Positions 31,548-41,153 of a DNA stretch of 64,000 bases are shown one piece after another. The notes beneath the pieces are model-generated. The model did no database searches and had not been told where the DNA came from. It saw nothing but the letters and a program-made list of their open reading frames with translations. Location of the stretch: assembly GCF_037023145.1 (NCBI RefSeq), contig NZ_CP146091.1:3410001-3474000 (forward strand), written 5' to 3'. The position numbers and the translations under genes are program-made. Positions within the stretch are counted from its first letter, which is position 1. Every line of letters starts with the position of its first letter. The stretch is from Ralstonia sp. RRA (GTDB lineage Bacteria; Pseudomonadota; Gammaproteobacteria; Burkholderiales; Burkholderiaceae).

Positions 31548-32681
31548 TTACTTGCCGCCCACGCTTTCCAGCGGTGCCCACTTGCCACCGGTGACCTTGT
31601 AGACGGTGATGCCGCCGTCCTTCAGGTCGCCCTTGTCGTCGTAGGCGTAGTGCTTGGCGGTCACGCCTTGCATGTTGGTCGCGGCCAGGATCGGCAGGTA
31701 CTTCTGCGGATCGGACGAGCCTGCCTTGACCATGGCTTGCATCAGGGCCATGGCACCATCGTAGGCGTACGGCGAGTACGTCTGCACCGGCGTGCCGAAG
31801 CGCTTCTCATAGCGCGCCTTGTAGCCAGCGCCGCCCGGCATCTGCTCCAGCGGCAGGCCTGCCAGCGATGCCACCATGCCTTCAGCCGCTTGCGGGCCGG
31901 CCAGCTTGATGAAGTCGTCGGTCTTGGACATTTCGCCCGACATCAGCGTGGCCTTCATGCCCAGTTCGCGCATCTGCTTGATCAGCGGTGCCGATTGGCC
32001 TTCCGCGCCGCCGTAGAACACGGCGTCCGGGTTCTTGCCCTTGATCTGCGTCAGGATGGCCTTGAAGTCGGAAGCCTTGTCGTTGGTGTACTCGCGACGC
32101 ACGATCGTGGCGCCGGCAGCCTTGGCAGCCTTCTCGAACTGGTCAGCCAGACCTTGGCCGTAGGCCGTGCGGTCATCGACGATGGCGATGTTCTTGTAGC
32201 CCAGCTTCTTGACGGCAAACGCGCCAACCACCGAACCCTGCTGGGTGTCGGAGGTCATCATGCGGAACGTCGTCTTGTAGCCTTGCGTCGTGTATTCCGG
32301 CGCCGTTGCCATGGCGATCTGGGCGATGCCGGCGTTGTTGTAGATGCGCGAGGCCGGGATGGTGGTGCCCGAGTTGAAGTGGCCCAGCATGCCCTTGATG
32401 CCGTTGTCCACCAGCTTCTGCGCGACGGTGGTACCGGTCTTCGGGTCAGCCTGGTCGTCTTCCGACACCAGCTGGAACTTCACTTCCTTGCCAGCGATCT
32501 TCGGATGCGTGGCGTTGAACTCTTCCACGGCCAGCGTCAGGCCGTTCTGCATGTCCTTGCCGTACTGGGCTTGAGGACCGGTCATCGGGCCAGCGTAGCC
32601 CAGCTTGATGACTTCTTGGGCCGATGCGGCGCTACCCAGCGCGCACAGGGCTGCTGCCAGGCACAGTTGCTTCAATTTCAT
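31548..32681 (-). CDS. livK: Branched-chain amino-acid ABC transporter substrate-binding protein
   Basis: A 377-aa periplasmic protein that binds leucine-type amino acids for an ABC importer. The ATG at 32681 follows TAGGAGACGCACAA and gives the signal peptide MKLKQLCLAAALCALGSAAS with cleavage after SAQ. The mature start EVIKLGYAGPMTGPQAQYGK and the segments VAQKLVDNGIKGMLGHFNSG and TSDTQQGSVVGAFAVKKLG match LivK/LivJ. No liv permease or ATPase genes are next to it. It follows putA at 130 bp in the same direction. Confidence 0.92.
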   Translation of the reverse strand: MKLKQLCLAAALCALGSAASAQEVIKLGYAGPMTGPQAQYGKDMQNGLTLAVEEFNATHPKIAGKEVKFQLVSEDDQADPKTGTTVAQKLVDNGIKGMLGHFNSGTTIPASRIYNNAGIAQIAMATAPEYTTQGYKTTFRMMTSDTQQGSVVGAFAVKKLGYKNIAIVDDRTAYGQGLADQFEKAAKAAGATIVRREYTNDKASDFKAILTQIKGKNPDAVFYGGAEGQSAPLIKQMRELGMKATLMSGEMSKTDDFIKLAGPQAAEGMVASLAGLPLEQMPGGAGYKARYEKRFGTPVQTYSPYAYDGAMALMQAMVKAGSSDPQKYLPILAATNMQGVTAKHYAYDDKGDLKDGGITVYKVTGGKWAPLESVGGK

Positions 32682-32811
32682 TTGTGCGTCTCCTAGTTCA
32701 AACGCAATTTGGATCAATAGCGCGACGGGATCGCCGTCGCCCTCCTCCCGCTTCGCGCTCCATCCGTACGTGTCGTGCGGATGGGGCTGCGAATCCTGCT
32801 CGTGCTCCCCG

Positions 32812-35800
32812 TCAGCCGATGGTCATCAGACTGGCGTTGCCACCCGCCGCGGCCGTATTGACCGACAGCGAACGCTCGATCAGCAGGCGCTCCAGCGCCA
32901 GCCCTTCCCCGCCGTGTGGCAGGCCTTGCACCCCCACGATCGGGCCGGCACGTCGTGCCAGCCCTTCGCAGATGGCGCGCAGATGGTCCGAATCGCCGTG
33001 ATGCAGCACCGCGTCGAACTCGGCCCCATCCAAGGCCGGCACCACACGGACGCGCGATTGTACTGCCGCTGGTAGCTCTCGCAACACGGCTTCCACAGCA
33101 GGGTTTTCCAGCACCACGGCCATGCTGCCGACCGCCAGCACGGCGGCCAGTTGGCGCAGCCAGTCGGCCGGATCCACCGCCACGCACAGCACCGCTTCGC
33201 GCGGCAGCAGCGTGTAGGTGTTGCGCTCGCCGGTCGGGCCCGGCAGCGTTGCCGTGGCACCGGTGGCCGAGGCAGCGGCCAGGCGTTCGCACAGCGCCAC
33301 CAGGTTGGCGGACTGCGCCACCGGCGATTGCTTGCCCGCCCATTCGGCCAGTGCATCGAACGGCGCCAGCAGCGCGCGGCGCGCATCGGTGTCGACTTCG
33401 GTGCCAGCGCCGGCCGTGAGCGACAGCGCGGTGCGCATGCCGTCCTGCGGGCACGTCGACAACAGACGCAGCAGATACAGCGGACCACCCGCCTTCGGGC
33501 CGGTGCCCGACAGGCCCTCGCCGCCGAACGGCTGCACGCCCACCACAGCGCCGACGATATTGCGGTTCACATACAGGTTGCCGACGTGCGCGCGGTCCAC
33601 CACGTGCGCGATGGTCTCGTCGATGCGCGTGTGGATGCCCAGCGTCAGGCCGTAGCCCGTGCCGTTGATCTGCTCGATCAGCTTGGTCAGGCCGGCGTTG
33701 TCTGCCGAGCGTTTCCAGCGCACCACGTGCAGCACGGGGCCGAAGATCTCGCGCGTCAGGTCCGACAGGCTGTCGAGTTCGATCACGGTCGGCGGCACGA
33801 AGGTGCCGTGCGCGCAGGCTTCTGGCACGGGCGTCTGATGCACGCGACGGCCCTTGGCGCGCATCGCTTCGATATGGCCGACGATGTTGTCACGCGCTTC
33901 GGCGTCGATCACGGGGCCGACATCGACCGACAGGCGATCCGGATTGCCCATCGCCAGTTCGGCCATGCCGCCCTTGAGCATTGTGAGCACGCGGTCGGCC
34001 ACGTCGTCCTGCACGCACAGCACGCGCAATGCCGAGCAACGCTGGCCCGCGGAATCGAACGCGGACGACAGCACATCGGCCACCACCTGCTCGGCCAGCG
34101 CGGACGAATCGACAATCATCGCGTTCTGGCCGCCGGTCTCGGCAATCAGCGGGATCGGCGCGCCGTTGGCATCCAGGCGGCCGGCCAGCGTGCGCTGCAG
34201 AATGCGCGCGACTTCGGTCGAGCCGGTGAACATCACGCCCTTGGTGCGCACGTCCTTGACCAGCGCGGCGCCGACGGTCTCACCGCGGCCCGGCAGCAAT
34301 TGCACGGCACCGGCCGGCACGCCGGCTTCGCGCAGGATGCGCACGGCCTGGGCGGCGATCAGCGGGGTCTGTTCGGCGGGCTTGGCCAGCACCGGGTTGC
34401 CGGCAGCGAGCGCCGCGCTCACCTGGCCGGTGAAGATCGCCAGCGGGAAGTTCCACGGGCTGATGCAGACCACCGGGCCTAGCGGGCGGTGCGTGTCGTT
34501 CGAGAACCCACCGCGCACCTGGGCTGCGTAGTAGCGCAGGAAGTCGACCGCCTCACGCACTTCAGCGATGGCGTTGGACAGCGTCTTGCCCGCCTCGCGG
34601 ATGATCAGCCCCATCAGGTGCTGCATCTCGCCTTCCATCAGGTCGGCGGCGCGATCGAGCAGCGCGGCGCGCGCCTCAGGCGGCGTGGCTTGCCAGATCG
34701 GCGCGGCAGCAGCTGCGGCAGCGAGTGCGGCATCAACGTCGGCCTCGGTGGCTTCGGTCACATGGCCAACGACATCGCGCAGGTCCGACGGGTTGCGCAC
34801 CGGTTGGGGTGTGCCGCCCACGTACGATGCGTCACCGATCGTCGGCTCGGCAGTCCAGACCGTGCTGGTGCCAGCAAGAAGGGCGGACGACAACGACGCC
34901 AGGCGCTGCTCGTTCGCCAGGTCAATGCCCGACGAGTTTGCGCGAACGTCACCGTAGAGGTGGCGCGGCAGCGGAATTTTCGGATGCGGCATACCGAGCG
35001 TCCCTTCATCGGCGTGCATCTTTTCCACCACCGCCACCGGATCGGCGACGAGGTCGTCCAGAGGAATCGACTCGTCCGCAATGCGGTTCACGAACGAGGT
35101 GTTGGCGCCGTTTTCCAGCAGACGGCGCACCAGGTAAGCCAAGAGTGTTTCGTGCGTACCGACCGGGGCGTAGATGCGGCACGGGCGGTTCAGCTTGCCG
35201 GGCTTGTTGCCGACGACTTGCTCGTACAGCGGCTCGCCCATGCCGTGCAGGCACTGGAATTCGTATTGGCCCGGGTAATAGTTCTGGCCGGCCATCTGGT
35301 AGATCGCGGCCAGCGTGTGCGCGTTGTGCGTGGCGAACTGCGGGAAGATCGCTTCCGGCGCCGCCAGCAGCTTTCGCGCGCACGCCAGGTACGACACATC
35401 CGTGTAGACCTTGCGCGTGTAGACCGGGTAGCCCTCCAGGCCTTCCACCTGGGCGCGCTTGACCTCGCTGTCCCAGTAGGCGCCCTTCACCAGGCGGATC
35501 ATCAGGCGGTGCTTGCTGCGGCGGGCCAGATCGATGATGAAGTCGAGCACGAACGGGCAGCGCTTCTGATAGCCCTGCACCACGAAGCCGATGCCGTTCC
35601 AGCCGGCCAGTTCGGGCGCAAAGCACAGGCGCTCCAGCAGATCGAGCGACAGCTCCAGGCGGTCGGCCTCTTCCGCATCGATGTTGATGCCGATGTCGTA
35701 TTCACGCGCCAGCATCGCCAGCGCCTTCACGCGCGGGTACAGCTCGTTGATGGTGCGGTCGTACTGCGCGCGGGAATAGCGCGGATGCAGCGCCGACAGC

Positions 35801-36810
35801 TTGATGGAGATGCCCGGCCCTTCGTAGATGCCACGTCCGCCCGAGGCCTGCCCGATCGCGCGGATGGCCTGTTCGTACGACGCGAGATAGCGCTGGGCGT
35901 CTTCCTCCGTCATGGCGGCCTCGCCGAGCATGTCGTAGGAATAGCGGAAGCCTTCGGCCTCGAACTTGCGCGCGTTGGCCAGCGCTTCGGAAATGGTCTC
36001 GCCGGTGACGAACTGCTCGCCCATCAGGCGCATCGCCATGTCCACGCCCTTGCGGATCAGCGGCTCGCCACTCTTGCCGATGATGCGCGTAAGCGCCTTC
36101 GACAGCCCGGCTTCGTTGTGCGTGGCCACCAGCTTGCCCGTGAGCAGCAGGCCCCACGTGGCGGCGTTCACGAAGAGCGACGGGCTCTGGCCCAGGTGCG
36201 AGTGCCAGTTGCCGTTGCTGATCTTGTCGCGGATGAGTGCATCGCGCGTGGCCTTGTCGGGAATGCGCAGCAGCGCTTCGGCCAGGCACATCAGCGCCAC
36301 GCCTTCCTGGCTCGACAGGGAGAATTCTTGAATCAGGCCTTGCACCAGCCCCTCGCGGCCCGTGCCGGCCTTTTGTGCGCGCAGCTTGCCGGCGAGGTTG
36401 CGGGCGAGCTGCTTGGCTTCCGAGGCGAGCGCACCCGGCAAGCGGGCCTGCTCCAGCAACATCGGAATGGCTTCGGTTTCTGGCCGGCGGTATGCGGCCG
36501 TGATGGCAGCGCGCAGCACCGATTGCGGTTGCACGCTCTGTGCGAATTCGAGGAACGGTTGCACCGCGGGCGCAGTGTCGTCACCCATGCCCTCGTGCAC
36601 GTCCGAGACGGCTGCGGCGGCGGACGGGAGGCCATCCGCCGCCGTGCCGTTTGCGTCAGTTGGCAGCTGCCCCCGCTCCACTTGATCCAGATACGTGAAG
36701 ATCGCCTGCTTGATCAGCCAATGCGGCGTGCGGTCAATGGACTGTGCGACGCGCTTGAGGCGTTCACGCGAAGCATCGTCCAGCTTGACCCCGAGGGTGG
36801 TTGTAGCCAT
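32812..36810 (-). CDS. putA: Trifunctional PutA: proline dehydrogenase / P5C dehydrogenase / repressor
   Basis: A 1332-aa enzyme oxidising proline to glutamate in two steps. The ATG at 36810 begins a ribbon-helix-helix DNA-binding domain (TTTLGVKLDDASRERLKRVA, HWLIKQAIFTYLDQV), so it is also the put repressor. The FAD-dependent proline dehydrogenase barrel follows (EADRLELSLDLLERL, RLVKGAYWDSEVKRAQ). The aldehyde dehydrogenase has its catalytic Cys925 in AGQRCSALR, with ETGGQNAMIVDSSA before it. The long C-terminal extension of type B PutAs is present. Two GTTGCA operator motifs sit upstream of the start. Confidence 0.97.
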   Translation of the reverse strand: MATTTLGVKLDDASRERLKRVAQSIDRTPHWLIKQAIFTYLDQVERGQLPTDANGTAADGLPSAAAAVSDVHEGMGDDTAPAVQPFLEFAQSVQPQSVLRAAITAAYRRPETEAIPMLLEQARLPGALASEAKQLARNLAGKLRAQKAGTGREGLVQGLIQEFSLSSQEGVALMCLAEALLRIPDKATRDALIRDKISNGNWHSHLGQSPSLFVNAATWGLLLTGKLVATHNEAGLSKALTRIIGKSGEPLIRKGVDMAMRLMGEQFVTGETISEALANARKFEAEGFRYSYDMLGEAAMTEEDAQRYLASYEQAIRAIGQASGGRGIYEGPGISIKLSALHPRYSRAQYDRTINELYPRVKALAMLAREYDIGINIDAEEADRLELSLDLLERLCFAPELAGWNGIGFVVQGYQKRCPFVLDFIIDLARRSKHRLMIRLVKGAYWDSEVKRAQVEGLEGYPVYTRKVYTDVSYLACARKLLAAPEAIFPQFATHNAHTLAAIYQMAGQNYYPGQYEFQCLHGMGEPLYEQVVGNKPGKLNRPCRIYAPVGTHETLLAYLVRRLLENGANTSFVNRIADESIPLDDLVADPVAVVEKMHADEGTLGMPHPKIPLPRHLYGDVRANSSGIDLANEQRLASLSSALLAGTSTVWTAEPTIGDASYVGGTPQPVRNPSDLRDVVGHVTEATEADVDAALAAAAAAAPIWQATPPEARAALLDRAADLMEGEMQHLMGLIIREAGKTLSNAIAEVREAVDFLRYYAAQVRGGFSNDTHRPLGPVVCISPWNFPLAIFTGQVSAALAAGNPVLAKPAEQTPLIAAQAVRILREAGVPAGAVQLLPGRGETVGAALVKDVRTKGVMFTGSTEVARILQRTLAGRLDANGAPIPLIAETGGQNAMIVDSSALAEQVVADVLSSAFDSAGQRCSALRVLCVQDDVADRVLTMLKGGMAELAMGNPDRLSVDVGPVIDAEARDNIVGHIEAMRAKGRRVHQTPVPEACAHGTFVPPTVIELDSLSDLTREIFGPVLHVVRWKRSADNAGLTKLIEQINGTGYGLTLGIHTRIDETIAHVVDRAHVGNLYVNRNIVGAVVGVQPFGGEGLSGTGPKAGGPLYLLRLLSTCPQDGMRTALSLTAGAGTEVDTDARRALLAPFDALAEWAGKQSPVAQSANLVALCERLAAASATGATATLPGPTGERNTYTLLPREAVLCVAVDPADWLRQLAAVLAVGSMAVVLENPAVEAVLRELPAAVQSRVRVVPALDGAEFDAVLHHGDSDHLRAICEGLARRAGPIVGVQGLPHGGEGLALERLLIERSLSVNTAAAGGNASLMTIG

Positions 36811-36867
36811 GTGGGTTCCTATCCGTAGCTGCCATTGCCAAAGCTTGTGGCCGGCAAATCGAAGCGG

Positions 36868-36897
36868 ATCATACGCCCGACGGATTTGAAGGTGCAA
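36868..36897 (-). promoter_or_regulatory. putA promoter
   Basis: On the minus strand TTGCAC (-35, 36892-36897), an 18-bp spacer and TATGAT (-10, 36868-36873). Transcription would begin about 50 bp before the putA start codon. The -35 is embedded in a PutA operator motif. Confidence 0.7.
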
Positions 36898-36942
36898 CCT
36901 AGTGAAACCCCTTGCATCGAAGGGGGTAGATTTGGTGCAACC
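36891..36942. promoter_or_regulatory. Two PutA operator motifs
   Basis: The 9-mer GGTTGCACC (minus strand) occurs twice, at 36891-36899 and 36934-36942, 43 bp apart, which is about four helical turns. E. coli PutA recognises GTTGCA. The first copy covers the putA -35 hexamer. Confidence 0.65.
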
Positions 36943-36998
36943 GCACGTGGTGTTGGGGTGGCTTTTGGGGGGGTAGGTGGACTTTGGGGTTTTGGCGT

Positions 36999-37043
36999 GG
37001 GTGGTCCATCCCCGGCAGGGGGGCGAAAGGGAGGCAAACCACC
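36999..37043 (+). repeat. Minimal remnant of the structured repeat border
   Basis: GGTGGTCCATCCCC is joined directly to GGCAGGGG. The hairpin block and palindrome are missing. It lies between the putA promoter region and the priA stop codon. Confidence 0.5.
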
Positions 37044-37073
37044 AAGCCCAAAACCAGCAAAGCCAAACGGCAA

Positions 37074-39392
37074 CTAGATCCGCAGCGGATCAATCTCCAA
37101 CTGCCACCGCACGCCCTTCACCGTCTTCCCAACCTCCCCAAACCGGTCAGTCCAGGCCGACAACAGCTTCTGCAGCGCAGCGCGAGAGGCCGACTCCACG
37201 AGCAGTTGCGCCCGCTCGCGGTTGGCCAACCGCACCATCGTCATCGGCACCGGATCATGCATAAACACTGGCGCCCCCAGCTCCGCGATAAGCGTTTCGC
37301 CCAACTCCCGCGCAGCCTTCAAGAACTCCAGCGCCCGCGCCACTTCCTTGTGCTCGGTGGTCAGCAGCGCCTGGTACGCAAACGGCGGCAACCCGGCCTG
37401 CTTGCGCTCATGCAGCAGTTGGCGCGCGAACCCACCGTAGTCATGCCGCACCAGCGCCTGCAAGGCGGGGGCATCCGGGTAGCGTGTCTGAATCAGCACC
37501 TCGCCCGCCAACCCGGCACGTCCGGCGCGCCCGGCCACCTGCATCAGCGAGGCAAACAGGTGCTCTCCAGCGCGAAAATCATGCGAGAACAGTGAAGGGT
37601 CCGGCGCCACTACGCCCACCAGCGTCACGCGCTGGAAGTCATGCCCCTTGGCGACCATCTGCGTGCCGATCAGGATGTCGACGCTGCCTTCGTGCACGGT
37701 ATCGAACAGCGCTTCGGCGCTGCCCTTGCGGCGGGTGGAATCGGCGTCGATACGGGCGACGCGGGCCTGCGGGAACAGCTCAGCCAGGGTCTCTTCGATG
37801 CGCTGCGTGCCGCGCCCAAGCGGGGCGATATCGACGTTGCCGCAGTCGGGGCAGTGATGCGGAATGCGCGATTCGTAACCGCAGTGGTGGCAGCGCAGGC
37901 GCCGCTCCGGTTTATGCAGCACCAGGTACGCCGAGCACCGCGGGCAACCCGACAGCCAGCCGCACGCATCGCAGGACAGCACCGGCGCATAACCCCGGCG
38001 GTTCAGGAACAGCAGGCTCTGCTCGCCACGCGCGAGGCGATCGGCCATCGCGTCGACGAGCGGTTTGGACAGCCCATCGCGAATTTCGCGCCCGGCGCGC
38101 CGCTCCAGATTCAGGTCGATGAGCGACACGCGCGGCAGCACGGCCTCGGCTTGTGCGCGCTGCGACAGCGTCAGGCGCGTGGTGGCGCTCTGCTCCGCGC
38201 GCCACCAGGTTTCCAGCGACGGCGTGGCCGACCCCAGCACGACGGGGATGTTGCGCTGCTTGGCCCGCCACAACGCCAGATCGCGCGCGGAGTAGCGCAA
38301 GCCCTCCTGCTGCTTGTAGGACGTGTCGTGCTCCTCGTCGACGAGAATGAGCGCCAGATTGGGCAGCGATGCCAGCATCGCCAGCCGCGTGCCGAGCACG
38401 ATGCGCGCCTCGCCGCGATGGGCCGCGAGCCAGTTCAGTGCGCGCGGCTGCTCCGCCAGTCCGCTGTGCAGCGCCGCCATGGGCACGCCGGGAAAACGCA
38501 CGGCAATGCGCGCTTCCAACTGCGGTGTCAGGTTGATCTCCGGCACCAGCATCAGCACCTGCGCGTTGGCATCGCGCGCCAGGGCATCGGCGATGGCGTG
38601 CAGGTAGACCTCGGTCTTGCCGCTGCCGGTCACGCCGTAGAGCAGGAACGGGCTGAAGGTGCCGCTCGCGCCACCCTGCGCGATGGCGGCCACGGCGGCG
38701 ACCTGCTCGGCATTCAGTGCGGGCGCGACAGACGGTTCGGGCAATTCCAGCGGTTGCGGTAGCAGCGCCTTCGGTCGCAGTTCTGCGCGCAACCAGCCGA
38801 CGGCGGTCCAGTCGCGCAGCTTGGCGACCGCCTGCCCGTGCAATGCGACGGCGGCGCCGGTGGAAAGCTCGCCGTCGCCGGTCAGCGCTTCGGCCAACCG
38901 CATGGCGCCGGTCGCGCGCTTGGGCACGCTGTCCAGCAACGCGGCGCCGACGGTCGATGCGGGCTCCAGCATCACATAGACGGTTTCGGTAGCTTGGCGC
39001 GCGAGGTTGTCCCAGCTACCGGGCGTGCGCCACAGCGGCGGCAGCGCTGGCAATGTCACTTCGCCCAGGGCGCGGTGGTAGTAGCCGGCGGCGAATTCAG
39101 CCAGCGCGCGCCATTCGGCATTGAGCGGCGGCACCCAGTCGAGCACGCGTTCCACATCACGCAGCTTGTCTTGCGGCACCTCGGTGGTGGCGGCGGTTTC
39201 CACCACCAATGCGACCACGCGGCGGTTGCCGAACGGCACCACCACCAGTTGCCCCGGCAACACCGGCTGCGCACACCGGTAATCGAACACGGCATCGAGC
39301 GGCGTGTCGATCACCACCCGTGCGATGGCGGCTGCGGTCTCGGTACCCGCCACGGCATCGGGAAACACGGTGTCGGCTTGTGCGGTGGTCAT
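37074..39392 (-). CDS. priA: Primosomal protein N' (replication restart helicase PriA)
   Basis: A 772-aa superfamily 2 helicase that reloads the replisome at stalled forks. The ATG at 39392 (MTTAQADTVFPDAVAG) is the best start; the N-terminal 3'-DNA-binding domain (ARVVIDTPLDAVFDYRC) follows. Walker A is GVTGSGKTEVYL and the DEAH-type box is VDEEHD. The zinc-binding cysteines lie in CDACGWLSGCPRCSAYL and CHHCGYESRIPHHCPDCG. The C-terminus ends in WQLEIDPLRI as usual. A pair of DnaA-box-like sequences lies in its upstream region. Confidence 0.95.
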   Translation of the reverse strand: MTTAQADTVFPDAVAGTETAAAIARVVIDTPLDAVFDYRCAQPVLPGQLVVVPFGNRRVVALVVETAATTEVPQDKLRDVERVLDWVPPLNAEWRALAEFAAGYYHRALGEVTLPALPPLWRTPGSWDNLARQATETVYVMLEPASTVGAALLDSVPKRATGAMRLAEALTGDGELSTGAAVALHGQAVAKLRDWTAVGWLRAELRPKALLPQPLELPEPSVAPALNAEQVAAVAAIAQGGASGTFSPFLLYGVTGSGKTEVYLHAIADALARDANAQVLMLVPEINLTPQLEARIAVRFPGVPMAALHSGLAEQPRALNWLAAHRGEARIVLGTRLAMLASLPNLALILVDEEHDTSYKQQEGLRYSARDLALWRAKQRNIPVVLGSATPSLETWWRAEQSATTRLTLSQRAQAEAVLPRVSLIDLNLERRAGREIRDGLSKPLVDAMADRLARGEQSLLFLNRRGYAPVLSCDACGWLSGCPRCSAYLVLHKPERRLRCHHCGYESRIPHHCPDCGNVDIAPLGRGTQRIEETLAELFPQARVARIDADSTRRKGSAEALFDTVHEGSVDILIGTQMVAKGHDFQRVTLVGVVAPDPSLFSHDFRAGEHLFASLMQVAGRAGRAGLAGEVLIQTRYPDAPALQALVRHDYGGFARQLLHERKQAGLPPFAYQALLTTEHKEVARALEFLKAARELGETLIAELGAPVFMHDPVPMTMVRLANRERAQLLVESASRAALQKLLSAWTDRFGEVGKTVKGVRWQLEIDPLRI

Positions 39393-39977
39393 CCGAGAGG
39401 CAAACGGTTGAATTGCAAAGGAATTGTTGCGGTGCAGCGGCGCATCACGCACCTGGGGAAAGCGCGGCGCCCGTCTCACCTTGCCAGCACAGTGATTGCC
39501 GTGCCTGATTCAATCTTCAAGTATCACTTGAGGTTTATGCGGTGGCACCCTGATCGGTGGCCGATTTTTGGGTCTATCCACACAGGCTGTGGATAACTTT
39601 GTTGAAAAGTCGCCCGCAGCGCCCGGGAAAGCCGATGAATCCGCCGTTTTTCTGGCTTGCACGATTTCAGCGTGCGCGCCATTCCCTCAAAAAAATCAAA
39701 CACTTATGCGATGAGCGCACAAACCCGACTGTGTTGCGCCGCGAAAAAAACCAGCCGCGACAGCTTTGTGCATAAGTCAAGTCTTGACAGTTAGGTTACG
39801 CACCAAAGTGCGCGAAATAAATCGCTTGACACCCCTTTGGGGCCAATCTGCGGGCCCAGGCATGCGAGTAGACGCTCACCCTCTTTGCACCAAAGCGGCG
39901 AGCGTTCCACCCATGCGCTCGGCTTCACGCACTGCGATGGCTCAATTCAAACGCCATCGCACTGCACCATGACTCTG
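39393..39977. other. Intergenic region hemE-priA with a DnaA-box pair
   Basis: These 585 bp hold no gene that I can support and are AT-richer than the flanks. TGTGGATAA (39588-39596) is an exact DnaA box on the minus strand, and TATCCACAC (39575-39583) is a near box in the opposite direction 4 bp away. TGCGATGGC/GCCATCGCA (about 39935-39963) forms a hairpin just after hemE. No oriC-like AT-rich array or dnaA gene is here. Confidence 0.5.
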
Positions 39978-41072
39978 TTACGCGACTTTTTTGCGCAGTG
40001 CACGACTGAAGCTGTGCACCTCGTCCACCAGCACCGTCACCGCCTCGGGCGGCGTGAACTGCGAGATGCCGTGGCCCAGGTTGAAGATGTGGCCGTCACT
40101 ATCGCCGCTGGCGGCATAGTCTTCCAGCACGCGGCGGACTTGCGCGCGAATGGCCTCGGGCTCCGCAAACAGCACGGTCGGGTCCAGATTGCCCTGCAGG
40201 GCGACGCGGCCGCCGGTGCGCTGGCGGGCGAGTTGCAGGTTGACCGTCCAGTCCACGCCCACCGCGTCGGCGCCGGTCTCGGCCATCGCCTCAAGCCACA
40301 GGCCGCCGCCCTTGGTAAACAGGATGACCGGCACGCGCTGGCCATCGGCCCCGGCGCGGATGCCTTCCACCACACGCTGCATATAGGCCAGCGAGAACTC
40401 GTGATAGATGCCATCGGCCAGCGCGCCGCCCCAGGTGTCGAACACCTGCACGGCCTGAGCGCCGGCCTCGATCTGGGCGTTCAGGTAGTCGATCACGGCC
40501 TGCGCGTTGATCTCCAGGATGCGGTGCATCAGGTCCGGGCGCGCGTACAGCATCGACTTGACGGTGCGGAAGTCGTCCGAACCGCCGCCTTCGACCATAT
40601 AGCAGGCCAGCGTCCACGGGCTGCCCGAGAAGCCGATCAGCGGCACGCGCTGGCGGCCGTCCTGCACGAGCGCGCGGCGGATTTCCGCCACGGCGTCAAA
40701 CACGTACTGCAACGACGACATGTCCGGCACCGACAGTGCGGTCACATCCGCTTCCGAGCGCACCGGCTTGGCAAAACGCGGGCCCTCGCCCTGTGCGAAC
40801 GACAGACCCAGGCCCATGGCATCGGGCACGGTCAGGATGTCGGAGAACAGGATGGCTGCATCCAACGGAAAGCGGTCCAGCGGCTGCAGCGTCACTTCCG
40901 TCGCATATGCCGGCGACTTGGCCAGGCCCAGGAAGCTGCCGGCACGGGCGCGCGTGGCGTTGTACTCGGGCAGGTAGCGGCCGGCCTGGCGCATCAGCCA
41001 CAGCGGCGTGTAGTCGGTGGGCTGGCGGCGCAGGGCACGCAGGAAGGTGTCGTTGGCGAGCGGTGCGGACAT
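39978..41072 (-). CDS. hemE: Uroporphyrinogen decarboxylase
   Basis: A 364-aa enzyme converting uroporphyrinogen III to coproporphyrinogen III, shared by heme routes. The ATG at 41072 ([20 protein letters not shown]) gives the normal family start. The frame is open 63 bp further but that part is not family-like. Conserved segments [30 protein letters not shown] and [17 protein letters not shown] are present, and the C-terminal [10 protein letters not shown] and FNLGHGI. It is transcribed toward priA with a long gap. Confidence 0.96.
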   Translation of the reverse strand: MSAPLANDTFLRALRRQPTDYTPLWLMRQAGRYLPEYNATRARAGSFLGLAKSPAYATEVTLQPLDRFPLDAAILFSDILTVPDAMGLGLSFAQGEGPRFAKPVRSEADVTALSVPDMSSLQYVFDAVAEIRRALVQDGRQRVPLIGFSGSPWTLACYMVEGGGSDDFRTVKSMLYARPDLMHRILEINAQAVIDYLNAQIEAGAQAVQVFDTWGGALADGIYHEFSLAYMQRVVEGIRAGADGQRVPVILFTKGGGLWLEAMAETGADAVGVDWTVNLQLARQRTGGRVALQGNLDPTVLFAEPEAIRAQVRRVLEDYAASGDSDGHIFNLGHGISQFTPPEAVTVLVDEVHSFSRALRKKVA

Positions 41073-41153
41073 GGCGTTGGACTCTTGTGAGGGCGCCATT
41101 GTAAGGGATGGTGTTTTTATCCCGGGCTGATCCACGCCAATACTCGGTACAGC

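Noticed and set aside
34489..36828. 779-codon open frame opposite putA
   Set aside because: Arg/Val/His-rich shadow of the conserved putA reading frame.
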